A DNA stretch of 64,000 nt from Dryas octopetala (lineage: Eukaryota; Streptophyta; Magnoliopsida; Rosales; Rosaceae), in the NCBI GenBank assembly GCA_963921425.1, contig OY992836.1:18493614-18557613 (forward strand), given 5' to 3'. A program made the translations under genes and the position numbers. The number at the start of each line of letters is the position of its first letter. Positions within the stretch are counted from its first letter, which is position 1. This document shows positions 54,690 through 64,000 of this stretch, in pieces. Under the pieces are notes generated by a model that saw nothing but the letters and a program-made list of their open reading frames with translations, searched no databases and was not told the DNA's origin.

Positions 54690-55520
54690 TGCTTAATTAT
54701 CGATTTATCATTTAAAACTGTAACTTATTTTCATATTGTCAAATAAAATTTTTTTTGTCTCAAATTATCACCTATAACTTATATTCGTGTCCCATTTTAT
54801 CTTGTTCCGTCAACAATTCCATTAAAAATGATGACTTGACCGTTATTGCTGATGTGGCGCGCTGAATATGCGTTGCGTGTCGCATTTGTTTTTGTATTTT
54901 TTAATTTTTAATTTTTATAAATTTTAAAAATTAATTAAACATAATTCTGAACTCAGGAAAATACACGAAAAATTCATGGATTCGTCTTGACTAGTACTAA
55001 TTTATTATGCTTAATTATCGATTTACCATTTAAAACTGTAACTTATTTTCATATTGTCACATGAATTTTTTTTGTTCCAGATTATCACCTATAACTAATA
55101 TCCGTGTCCTATTTTATCTTGTTCCGTCAACAATTTCATTAAAAATGCTGACTTGGCCGTTATTGCTGATGTGGCGCGCTGGATATGCGTTGCGTGTCAC
55201 ATTTGTTTTTGTATTTTTTAATTTTAAATTTTAAATTTTTATAAATTTTAAAAATTAATTAAAAATAACTCTGAACTCAGGAAAATACACGAAAAATTCA
55301 TGGATTCGTCTTGACTAGTACTAATTTATTATGGAGTCAAAATACCAATTTTCCCTCTAAAACTTTCAAGAAAATTTGGAAAGTATAAATTTATTTCTAA
55401 AAAATTAAGGTAAAATGAGATACGGATGTAAGTTACAGGTAGTAATTTGAAACATAATTATTTTCAGGTGGCAATATAAAAATGAGTTATAATTTTGGAT
55501 AGTAAATCGATAATTAAGCA
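54690..55520. mobile_element. MULE-like MITE (831 bp) with duplicated left arm
   Basis: Ends TGCTTAATTATCGATTTA and its complement, flanked by a perfect 9-bp duplication TAATTTATA (54681-54689 and 55521-55529). The left arm, about 315 bp, is present twice in tandem (54690-55004 and from 55005), the two copies differing at scattered bases. The right arm (about 55390-55520) is an inverted, more diverged copy of the first 130 bp. No coding capacity. Confidence 0.88.
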
Positions 55521-56028
55521 TAATTTATATAAGTTAATGTATATTTGTGTAATTAATCAAAACTTCCTCGTAGTTATGACATTAAACCGGGTCACTTCTC
55601 CTTGTTCTTTACCCATACGGGTACGGGTCATACCCTTGTGTGACTGTGTCCTCCTGAGCTGTCCTTCACTCTGCGCTCTCTCTCTCTAAAAGAAAGTAAT
55701 TACAATTAATTAATTTATAAATTTATAAAATAGAAGAGAAGATATACAAGAAAGAAAGAAAACTCACTCCCTGACTCCTCTTCTCTTTACTCAGCAAAAT
55801 TATCATTCTCTTCTCTTCTTCACCAACACGAACACCAACACCAACACGAACACCAACACCGTATATATATTCCCCAAAACTCAAAACTCTCCGTTTTTCT
55901 TTTTAAGATTCGGGGTTTTAGGGTTAGGGTTAGGGTTAGGGTTAGGGTTAGGTTTTCACATACACTGATCGATTCCCCTCTGTAATGCTTCAACGACCAT
56001 CGTTGGTCCGATTCGTCAACCGTTGCCA
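55521..56028 (+). promoter_or_regulatory. Promoter/5' UTR of the TIFY-GATA gene
   Basis: Contains CT-rich tracts, a short ACC-type minisatellite (CCAACACGAACACC, 55821-55860) and a tandem GGGTTA run at 55917-55952 just upstream of the coding start. A TATATATATTCC segment at 55862 may be the TATA box, about 165 bp before the ATG. Confidence 0.5.
55917..55952 (+). repeat. GGGTTA x5 telomere-like hexamer run
   Basis: Five consecutive GGGTTA units follow one TTTTAGGG. Plant telomeres use TTTAGGG, so this is a TTAGGG-type run in a leader. A single telo-box-like GTTTAGGGTTAGGG also lies at 63695 before the next GATA gene. Confidence 0.85.
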
Positions 56029-59000
56029 ATGTACGGACAACACCCCCAGCCCCCCATGACCACTATGCCCAATCAGATCCCCGCCGGCGACGAAGACGAT
56101 GCCGCCGGCGTAGCCGACTCCATCGACAACGCCCACATTCACTACGAACCGCACGCGCTCGACGACGGTGGAGGCGGTGTTGTCACCGAGGATATGACAT
56201 CCGACGCTGTCTATGTTCAGGGCGGCTCTGGTGGCTCCGAATTAGCCATTCAGCCTTTCGATGGCTCCAGTCAGCTCACGCTTTCGTTTCGTGGCCAAGT
56301 CTTTGTTTTCGACGCAGTTACGGCTGAGAAGGTTAGGTTCGAACTTTATCAGAATTTGATTGGTGAATTATTAGCGCTTTTCTGTTTGATTTCTAAGAAA
56401 ATGTGGATGACGGATGGAAATTTAGTTATGTAATTCTGAAGAGTTTGAAATTTTATATAATTGGATTCGACTAAAACTATTGCTTGATTGACCTCGATAA
56501 GGTCTTGTTTTTACTCTTTGTGGAAACCAAACATCATGCAAGTAAGATTAGTTAAATTTCTCTTTTTTTTTTTGTCCGGTAAGGTTTCTTGGAAACCAAA
56601 TGAGGACGAGGGTTTGTTTTTGAGACATTTGAATTTACTTTGATTGCTAACAGTTTGTGCATTTGGATGGCGTTTGAAGGTTCAAGCAGTGCTATTACTG
56701 TTGGGGGGTTGCGAATTAAATGCTGGAACACAAGGTGCGGAGATGGCATCTCAGAATCAGAGGGTATCTACTTAGACTGAAAAGACTGGAAAGCTTTCAC
56801 ATCATATTTGAATATACCAATGACTGTTTTTCATGTATGTAGGCTGCAGCAGACTACCCCATACGATGTAGTCAGCCTCACAGAGCAGCATCATTAAGTA
56901 GGTTCCGTCAAAAGAGGAAAGAACGATGCTTTGATAAAAAAGTTAGATACAGTGTCCGTCAAGAAGTTGCACTCAGGTGATGTGGTCAATATAATATGCT
57001 TCTGCTCAAATTGTTGACTTAGTTCAGTGATGTTTAAACTATCCACAATTTTTGTTGTTCAAATTGGTGACTCAGCATATGCTTTAATATCATACATGTA
57101 ATTCAACTGATGTTTAAACCTTCCACATTTTTGCAGTAGATAAAAATATCATTCTTAGAACTTGTATGGGATCAATTATTTGAAGCACACGATTAACTTA
57201 GCTTATTTTGACGACAAGATAATGTGAGCTGAAAAGAAGAGAAAGAACGTCTTAATTATAAGAAGTGTAACATCTGATATTATAGTTTTCTTTATAACAT
57301 ATATGTGTTACACTCTTTCTTTGTAGAGTCATAAAAGTATGAAATTAGATAATCTGATCAAACTTGCAAGTACTTTTCAAATTGTATAAACAACATAGGA
57401 GCACCTCTCTTTTGAATTCATACATCACCTTCTTATTGCTTTAATCTGCTATAAAGAGACCATAAATTGTGAAAACCTTTAGCAATCTAGGATAAAATCA
57501 TGAAACCTATCCAATTCCTAATACCTGAAGTTTTTTTTTGGTTGACTTCCTAATACCTGAAGTTAGGGAAATTATTTTGTCTTGTTTTCCAAGTGTTATG
57601 ATAACTGACTAATGCCCTTGCGATGTTTGACACATGGGCTAAGGTTTTCTGATTTAGTACATTGTATGATTTTATTTTTAGAAGTTTAATTTGGTATCTA
57701 AAAATTTAAATTTCTCCTGTACTCATATTGCTCATGTTTGTGACAGTTTATCAAGTGTGATGAATGAAAACTTAATAGATTATGTTAGTAATTTCTCTGG
57801 AAAGAGGGGGAAATGATGATGGAGGTTAAGAAACTAGTATATGTAGGGCTATGGTATTAGCGGTATACTTTTGCATGGTTAGTTCACATCAGACATTCTC
57901 TTAGAAGTATTTGAAAATTTAGTCTTATTGAAGATAACGTGTCTTGAGCGAGAAGGGTACCTTGCATTTAAAATTATTACCAAATCATATCAGCCAACTG
58001 CTAGCATACCATGGTACTTGGTAAGCACACTATTCCATGGAAATCTACATTATGGTGATGATAGGTTCATACTTAACAAATATGGAAATATAAGCCTGTT
58101 AGAGGATGAACACTTCGTTGGAGTGTATTTTGACTGTAGCATGAGCAATAGCTGGATCTTGAAAAAAAAGAAAAAAACAAGAAGAAGCCCTAAATAAACA
58201 CCATGGATACTTTCACCAGGTAAAAAAAGTCTTCTTATTTGGTGTGGGTCCTTAAGCCCAGTTTTAGACTTCTGAAGGGTAAGTGTTATCTAAATCTCAT
58301 AAAAGGTTTGCTCAGTTTGGGCCACTTAGATGTCGACATGCAGATTCCTTAACATAGAATCTTGCAACATAAGTTGGATATACAAGTTTAATTTTCCTCC
58401 TTTTTTTTCTCTCTCACTCTTCCCTCCCCCCCCCCCCCCCCCCTTTTTGTTGTTGTTATTATTTCTTTTTTTGGTTGTGTAAAGTCATGTTGAAAGAAAC
58501 TGCTAGGCACTTGACACAGTTGTCCTCCTGGCATCCATGCTTTTTAGTTTAAATCATAGGGTGAAGTCATGTAGCCAAGCTAAATCATTTGGGATTAAGA
58601 ATGAGTTTAGCATGGCTTGTATTCATTTCTCAGATTACAACTAGGCTAATTTATAAAAAGACAGATGTATATCACCTATATATACTTAATTGGTCCAAGG
58701 AAGTAAGGATGATATGATGAGTATTCTTCCTTTTATTGATTTATTATTTTGTTGCTATTATGCTTCTAGCTTTACCATTTCGGTTCGTTTTTACTTTCCA
58801 TGCTTGATTCTTGTATATATATCTACATCAGGATGCAGCGCAATAAGGGGCAATTTACCTCTTCCAAAAAGTCAGATGGAGATTATAGCTGGGGTACTGG
58901 CCAGGAGTCAGGGCAGGATGATAGCCATGCAGAAACCTTGTGAGTTTATGCAATACTATAGAGTTCTATGTTCATAAGAAACAAATAACTGTAAGAGTTT

Positions 59001-60154
59001 GATGGATGATATTTTGTATTCTTTTTTCTTTGAACTCCTTTACTTTCATTTTTTCTTTTTTTGAGGCTGCATTATATTTTGTTTTTCATACTTGTATCTT
59101 TTGTGTTTCACTTTTAACAATTTTTGGATCTTTTCTGATTTGCATCTTTTGTGTGCCTGTCTAGATGCACGCATTGTGGAATAAGTTCAAAGTCCACACC
59201 AATGATGCGGCGTGGGCCATCTGGTCCAAGGTCTCTTTGCAATGCTTGTGGGCTTTTTTGGGCAAACAGGGTCTGTATCTCTCATGAATTGATCACTTTA
59301 TTTCTTTTGTACAAAGATATGATTTTCGTGACTGATTATAATGTATAGTAATTGTGCTCTCAATCCTCCTACTTGATCACCCACCCAAAATAATTATTGT
59401 CGTTAATTATTAATTTTATCCGTGCTCTCATGAATTAATTACTGACATTGCTTTAGAAGTCTGAACGGTTGATTGAAAAAAATTCATGAATAAATATATG
59501 TTGGGAGAGATGAGTATGGGGTGATAGCATAGATATGTGGATGAGTATGATTGAATAGTTAGAAGTTAACACCATTGGCTGTACGTGCATTTGTGGTTGT
59601 GAACTAATAACTTTCATATGCCTGAAATTCTCAGAGGTATTAATGAAACATTACATTGCATCTTATCTTCCCGACTTCAAGATTTGGATGTTTGCTTGAC
59701 CTTAAATTGCTAGACTCAGGTTTCCAGTTGAATACATTACTCCATGCATTCTTTGGGTATTACTTGTAAATCTTCTTTTAGCAACATAATGTGCACCTAC
59801 TATTTCTCTAGCAGAGATTTCAGCATTTCACACATTTGACATCAAAATTTTGCAGGGGACTTTGAGGGAAATTTCCAAGAGAACCCAGGACCATTTAGTG
59901 ACTGCAGCTGAACAGGTGTGTTCATATCTCTGAGACTGAGTACATATATCAGGCAGCTTCACATTGTTATGTTCACAATTATATTTTCATTATCCCGACA
60001 GTGATAAATTTTGTGTTGTGCCCATTTTTTCATGCATTTTAAACAGGTTGAAGCTGAAGCGAATGAATCGGACACCGGAACTGCCATCCATACACACAAC
60101 AGTATTGTTCCCTTCTCTAATGGCGATAACAAAGCTTTAGTTGCTGAACACTAG
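56029..60154 (+). CDS. TIFY-CCT-GATA transcription factor, GATA25/ZIM-like (300 aa)
   Basis: Exons: 56029-56331, 56680-56763, 56843-56976, 58832-58939, 59165-59270, 59856-59915 and 60047-60154 (stop TAG). All introns are GT-AG, and total length and phase agree with 300 codons plus stop. Domains: variant TIFY motif TLSFRG at 84-89, CCT domain at about 140-175 ([19 protein letters not shown]), and a type-IV GATA finger C-X2-C-X20-C-X2-C at 211-238 (CTHC...CNAC), followed by GLFWANRGTLREIS. This order is specific to the plant ZIM/ZML subfamily, nuclear regulators of elongation, light or stress genes. 'CTHCGISSK' resembles GATA25 (ZIM) more than GATA24/28. The start chosen is ATG at 56029. The exon 5 donor (AGG/GTCTGT) is weak. 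Confidence 0.92.
57515..57564 (-). repeat. Tiny A-tail insertion with 18-bp target duplication
   Basis: TTCCTAATACCTGAAGTT occurs at 57515-57532 and 57547-57564. The 14-nt insert reads GTCAACCAAAAAAA on the minus strand. It lies in intron 3 of the GATA25-like gene. Confidence 0.65.
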
Positions 60155-60691
60155 GTTGTTTCATTAAAAGGCCAAAGTTGTATCTGGCATCATTCAAGTA
60201 GGTTTTGTCGTAATTTTATTTGGTTTGTCTGATCTAATGTACAGCTATAATAGTGCCTTGATCAATACAAGAAGTCATCTATTTTTTCTTTTTTTCTTTT
60301 TTCCTTTCTGGATTTTGTTTTTTTGGAGTTTGGTACTGTGCTTGAAACTGCCTGCCGAGGATCTATATATAACGTATTTACAAAACCTTAACCATTTTAC
60401 CATTTAAGCTTGTATATTATTGAATTTTCTATTCGTTAATATTTAATAGCCTCTCACATGACCATTTTATCTGTTTTTAGCTGCCCTTTTCCTTGAGAAA
60501 AATGAAAATCTGAAATACGTTTGTGGCGACGTGATTGCATGAGAGTTTAATAATTGTAATAAACCAGTTAGAATTTGACCTATTTATACTATGTCTCAGA
60601 CAGCATGGCGTTATGGAGAGCAAGAATTTGAGACAAATGTTTCTACTTTTATTCCAGAAAATCAATTAAGAAACAGTGGTGCTTTTACTTA
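60155..60691 (+). other. 3' UTR and flank of the GATA25-like gene
   Basis: Downstream of the stop. It is T-rich with several AATAAA-like signals but no clear cleavage site, and no further gene was recognised before the MITE. Confidence 0.4.
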
Positions 60692-61189
60692 AGAGTTAAT
60701 TCTAGCTTTAGTCCATAAATTTCATTTTAGAATTCTGAAGTCTATGTGCAATAGAATTCTGAAGTCTATGAACTATTGCACGAATATCACTCTAGTCATT
60801 AGAGTTTCGGTTTTCTGTCTAAAATACCTATATGTTGCACGCGACTTATATTTGAGGGGTATATTCATCCTTACAGTGCCCTATCCCTCCGACGTCTCAT
60901 TCTGTTCTTACCCATGTGTTGACTGTTTTCTTGTTCTTCTCAATAATTTTGAAAATCATTGTGTAAAGGCTGGAATGAGGCCTTGGAGGAAGGGTATGGC
61001 ATTATGAGGACAAAAATACCCTTTACTTATGGGTCACGTGACACATAAGTGTTTAACGGAAAATGTAAAAAAAGTTACAAAAAAGACTAAAGTGATACTT
61101 ATGCATAGTTTATAGACTTCCAAAATGAAATTCATGAATTAAACTGATACCCCAGGAATAATTTATGAATTATTGCTATAATTAACTCT
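60692..61189. mobile_element. MITE (498 bp)
   Basis: Ends AGAGTTAATTCTAGC and (complement) AGAGTTAATTATAGC; inner homology includes TTCATTTTAGAATTC/GACTTCCAAAATGAA and the GACTAAAGTGATA/TATCACTCTAGTC pair. Flanks TTTACTTA (left) and CTTACTTA (right) differ at one base, compatible with a 7-8-bp duplication. Confidence 0.78.
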
Positions 61190-61467
61190 CTTACTTATAG
61201 CCATTTTTAAGGTTATTGTTACAAAAATGTTTGGGAACATTAGAATATGCAAACGAATGATGTGTATTTTATGTACTGCTGGATAAGAGCAGTGCTAGAG
61301 TGATACGTTGCTTATTAAAAGAGTTGGAGACAAATTTGCTGACCACCTATTTCTATAGATGACATCTGTCTTTTACATTAACAATAATCATAGTTAATTA
61401 TGAGAGAGAAAACAATTAAATATTTAAAAAAACTATGTACCTTCCCAAAAAGTTGTATTAGTTTAAA

Positions 61468-61866
61468 GGCTTAATTGTGTTTTTACCACCCAAAGTTTGG
61501 GGTGATTCTCACTTTACCACCTAGAATTTTATTTGTCCCACTTTACCACCCAAAGTTTACATTGATTCTCACTTTACCACCCATAACTTTATCTGTCCCA
61601 CTTTACCACCCAAAGTTTACATTGATTCCTACTTTATCCCCTGAATCTAGAGTGACAGAATAGACGAAAAAAGGTTAACTGGGACACGAAAAATAGTTTT
61701 GGGTGGTAAAGTGGGAATTAATGTAAACTTTGGGTGGTAAAGTGAGACAAATAAATTTCTAGGTGGTAAAGTAGGAATCAATATAAACTTTGGATGGTAA
61801 AGTGGGACAAATAAAGTTCTGGGTGGTAAAGTGGGAATCAATATAAATTTTGGGTGGTAAAAAGCC
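61468..61866. mobile_element. MULE-type MITE with TTTACCACCC arms (399 bp)
   Basis: Perfect 9-bp target duplication TAGTTTAAA (61459-61467 and 61867-61875). The ends GGCTTAATTGTGTTTTTACC and GGTAAAAAGCC are inverted. Both arms consist of repeats containing CTTTACCACCCAAAGTTT, three in the left arm and five complementary ones in the right arm, so the element is a multi-stem foldback. Confidence 0.9.
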
Positions 61867-61875
61867 TAGTTTAAA

Positions 61876-63600
61876 AATAAAACCCGTACCCAACTTGCAA
61901 CCCCAGCCCTCTGCTGAACGCCGGCGACCCACCAATCTCTTTTTTCTCTTCCTCATCCTCTCTCTCTCTCTCTTTTTCTCTATTGTTTAAGAAGAAAAAA
62001 GAAAAAAGAAAAAATAAAACCCAACAGCTCCCAATCAGATCTGTAAAGCCCTACTCCCTCTCCTGCCATCTTTCCGGCAGCCCCTCCCTCCAACACCGGC
62101 GACGCCTCCCCAAACTCCGGCCAGTCGCCGGATTTCTCACCGGCGGCAGATAAAACGTTGATTATAATTCACAGAGAAGGGACAGCAAGGTTCCACCCCA
62201 ACATTTCTCACTCTTGGCCAGCCCTTGTTTCTCTAAAAACAACGGTGACGATATTGCAATGGTATGGCTTTGCTTGCAAAAGAGGCAAAGCAACCTTTAC
62301 CTAATAGTCGAATACCTACCCTTGACATTATTCGGCCTTTTTTGACTGCCAAACTGATCCTGACCTCACTATCAATCTTGGGAATGTTTGTTTCTCTGTA
62401 TTTTAAATCATTTGTTGACTTTGCTTCTCTGCTCTTTGTTTGACTCATTTGGCTGAGGTTGCAGTGCTATGTTGACCAAATAAAAGGGAGGGAGTGTCAT
62501 TCATTTCAACCTTAATTCAAGTGGGTACGAGTGGAATGGAATAAATCAAGTTGAATTCTCCTTGCTAAAAAAAAATGAAAATGAAAGATTATTTTCATTG
62601 CTCAAATGTATAAAAAATAACTTATTAAGCAAAATACAGGAAAAAACAAAGAATTTGTTTGGTGTCTTTACGGCTATTATTTTGTTATGTTTTCATCTTC
62701 GGTATTTATAGATGAGAAATTTTTTAGAAGCATAAGAAATATGAGTACATATAAACATAAAATGTGAATTGCAAAACACTTATTAAATAATATTATAATT
62801 GAAATAATGAAGAAAATAATATTTGAAAATTTTTCCCACCAACCTGGTCTTTTGTAACACCTTGTCCTAAATAGATCGGGGAAGTGGAATAATATTCTCA
62901 ATATATTATTTGATTCGAGCTTAAGCACCTTAGTATTTGGCTGGAGTTGGCTCATTTACACCCCTAGAATTCATATTTTTTGATAGAAATATTTTTCCAC
63001 AAATGGACAGCAATCCATACTTGGCTATAACTATAAGTAGGTGTACAACCATATAATGGGCAAGTACAACATTATCCATTTTGGATCAGATGGCTATCAC
63101 TTAATGCCCACCTGGACCCGACTCCACATTCCATACCCTGTGACTATGATGAGTCTGGTAGTGGTCGATTCCACCTAGTCCCAATTTAGTAATTTTCCCA
63201 AAACTTCAGACCACTTTCCAAATCCAATCACTATAATAAATAATTATCTCCCACCCCACGCCCACAATCACTACTACCACCAGCCGTTGGATTGCACTCA
63301 CAAAACCCACCCAACGCGGTGGCCCCCACCCACGGTTACATCATTAATCACCTTCGGTCCTTCACCACCACAAAACACAAGCATGTGAGCCGTGGCCCCA
63401 CACCCCATCGCCACCAGACCAATCAAAACCACCCGCGAAACATCACACCGTACACCTGCGCAGCACTGAATAATACCCAGCATCTAAATATAAAATAAAA
63501 ATAATAATTAGCTTTTTTGATTTTGTTTAAAAAATTTTATTTCCAATTTGCGGCTCTCTAAGGAAACACAGGGCACGCCCTGCAAATCTTAGCTATTTTT
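61876..63600. other. Intergenic, no gene seen
   Basis: A GC-rich patch at 62030-62150 (CCGGCGACG, CTCCGGCCAGTCGCC) looks like a fragment of a coding or repetitive sequence but carries no recognisable domain. An AT-rich part at 62550-62830 follows, then CACC-rich sequence near 63240-63440 that probably belongs to the promoter of the next gene. Confidence 0.45.
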
Positions 63601-63842
63601 GTCTTGATTTTCGAAGCTTCTTCTTCTTCATCTTGTTCATCGTCATCTTCTTCTCCGAGCTCGAAAATTTACATCTTCAGCTTTTAGTTATAGGGTTTAG
63701 GGTTAGGGTTTTCTGCAGCAAAATTGGACTGTTTCCCTCTCTGCGACGAAGGCGGTGGTTTCTCTCGGATGGAACAGGTAGGGTTTTGAATTGGGGGAGA
63801 AGCTGGTGAGCGGGTTAGGGGTTGAAGGTTGAATTGAATTGG

Positions 63843-64000
63843 ATGGCGGCCGCGAATCCACAGCCTCTGCAAGCTCGGCCGTTTGAGGAGCACGTCAGGG
63901 ATCCCATACAGCTCGAAGATGACGAGGGTGAGTACGAAGATGGTGGTGATGATGGTATGGAGGATGTCGAAGAGGTTCAAATGAACTCGGCCGTCAGCGT
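63843..64000 (+). CDS. First exon of a second TIFY-GATA gene (GATA24/28, ZML-like), partial
   Basis: ATG at 63843 opens MAAANPQPLQARPFEEHVRD followed by a long acidic stretch (LEDDEGEYEDGG and EDVEEV) and is open to the window edge. I recall this leader from ZML-type (GATA24/28-like) proteins of woody eudicots, whose TIFY, CCT and GATA domains lie downstream and out of view. Upstream, 63590-63842 looks like a transcribed leader with TTCTTC tracts and a telo-box. It lies 3.7 kb from the GATA25-like gene on the same strand, so two members of the subfamily may be clustered. A consensus donor GAGG/GTGAGTAC sits inside the exon at 63930 but probably is not used. Confidence 0.7.
   Translation, partial: MAAANPQPLQARPFEEHVRDPIQLEDDEGEYEDGGDDGMEDVEEVQMNSAVS

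Noticed and set aside
54690-55332. LTR-type direct repeats
   Set aside because: The ~315-bp copies are adjacent with no internal region, and the outer ends form inverted repeats with a 9-bp duplication, so it is a DNA element with a duplicated arm. I saw no LTR retrotransposon or virus-like gene in the window.
58424-58443. Poly-C tract of about 18 nt as a regulatory G-quadruplex
   Set aside because: A simple homopolymer in an intron of the GATA25-like gene; likely slippage and possibly miscounted in sequencing.
62030-62160. GC-rich patch as a gene exon
   Set aside because: No open frame with family resemblance and no partner exons; origin unknown.

Overview
This window looks like nuclear DNA of a flowering plant, most likely a woody eudicot. 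The evidence is GT-AG introns in plant-type genes, an AT-rich background, plant-specific families (CTR1/EDR1-type Raf-like kinase, UGT91-type glycosyltransferase, TIFY/CCT/GATA factors), abundant MITEs and MULEs, and an intronic piece of plant mitochondrial cob. I cannot name the species from sequence alone.

Layout. (1) 1-4222, minus: 5' part of a Raf-like MAPKKK gene; its kinase domain lies beyond the left edge. (2) 4.2-13 kb: intergenic DNA with a 400-bp foldback element (6216-6615) and a 3.9-kb Mutator-like element (9064-12978). That element carries a FAR1-type zinc-finger fragment and a convergent PMD-domain gene, flanked inside by two arrays of 22-bp palindromes spaced almost exactly 33 bp apart. 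(3) 14099-46169, plus: a complete 39-exon gene for a giant BEACH/WD40 protein (BCHB type, 3265 residues by my splice model; reading phase closes at every junction). Its introns hold an inserted cob fragment, LINE 3' ends in both orientations and several MITEs. (4) 50119-51570, minus: an intact single-exon UGT91-like glycosyltransferase. (5) 51.8-55.5 kb: a 1.15-kb relative of the PMD element, a decayed third palindrome array, and an 831-bp inverted-repeat element, two of them with perfect 9-bp target duplications. (6) 56029-60154, plus: a complete 7-exon TIFY-CCT-GATA gene (300 aa, GATA25/ZIM-like). (7) 60.7-61.9 kb: two MITEs. (8) 63843-end, plus: first exon of a second ZML/GATA24-28-like gene.

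The host genes are unrelated in pathway: a signalling kinase, a membrane-trafficking scaffold, a small-molecule glycosyltransferase and two related transcription factors. From memory, the Raf6-like kinase and ZIM/GATA25 are neighbours in Arabidopsis (At4g24480/At4g24470), so the two ends of this window may be a stretched ancestral pair.

The most unusual material is the helically phased palindrome array shared by three separate loci, and a set of very short insertions (13-20 nt with an A-rich tail) flanked by 13-19-bp target duplications. No LTR retrotransposon or virus-like element was recognised. All exon boundaries were worked out by hand from splice consensus and reading phase.
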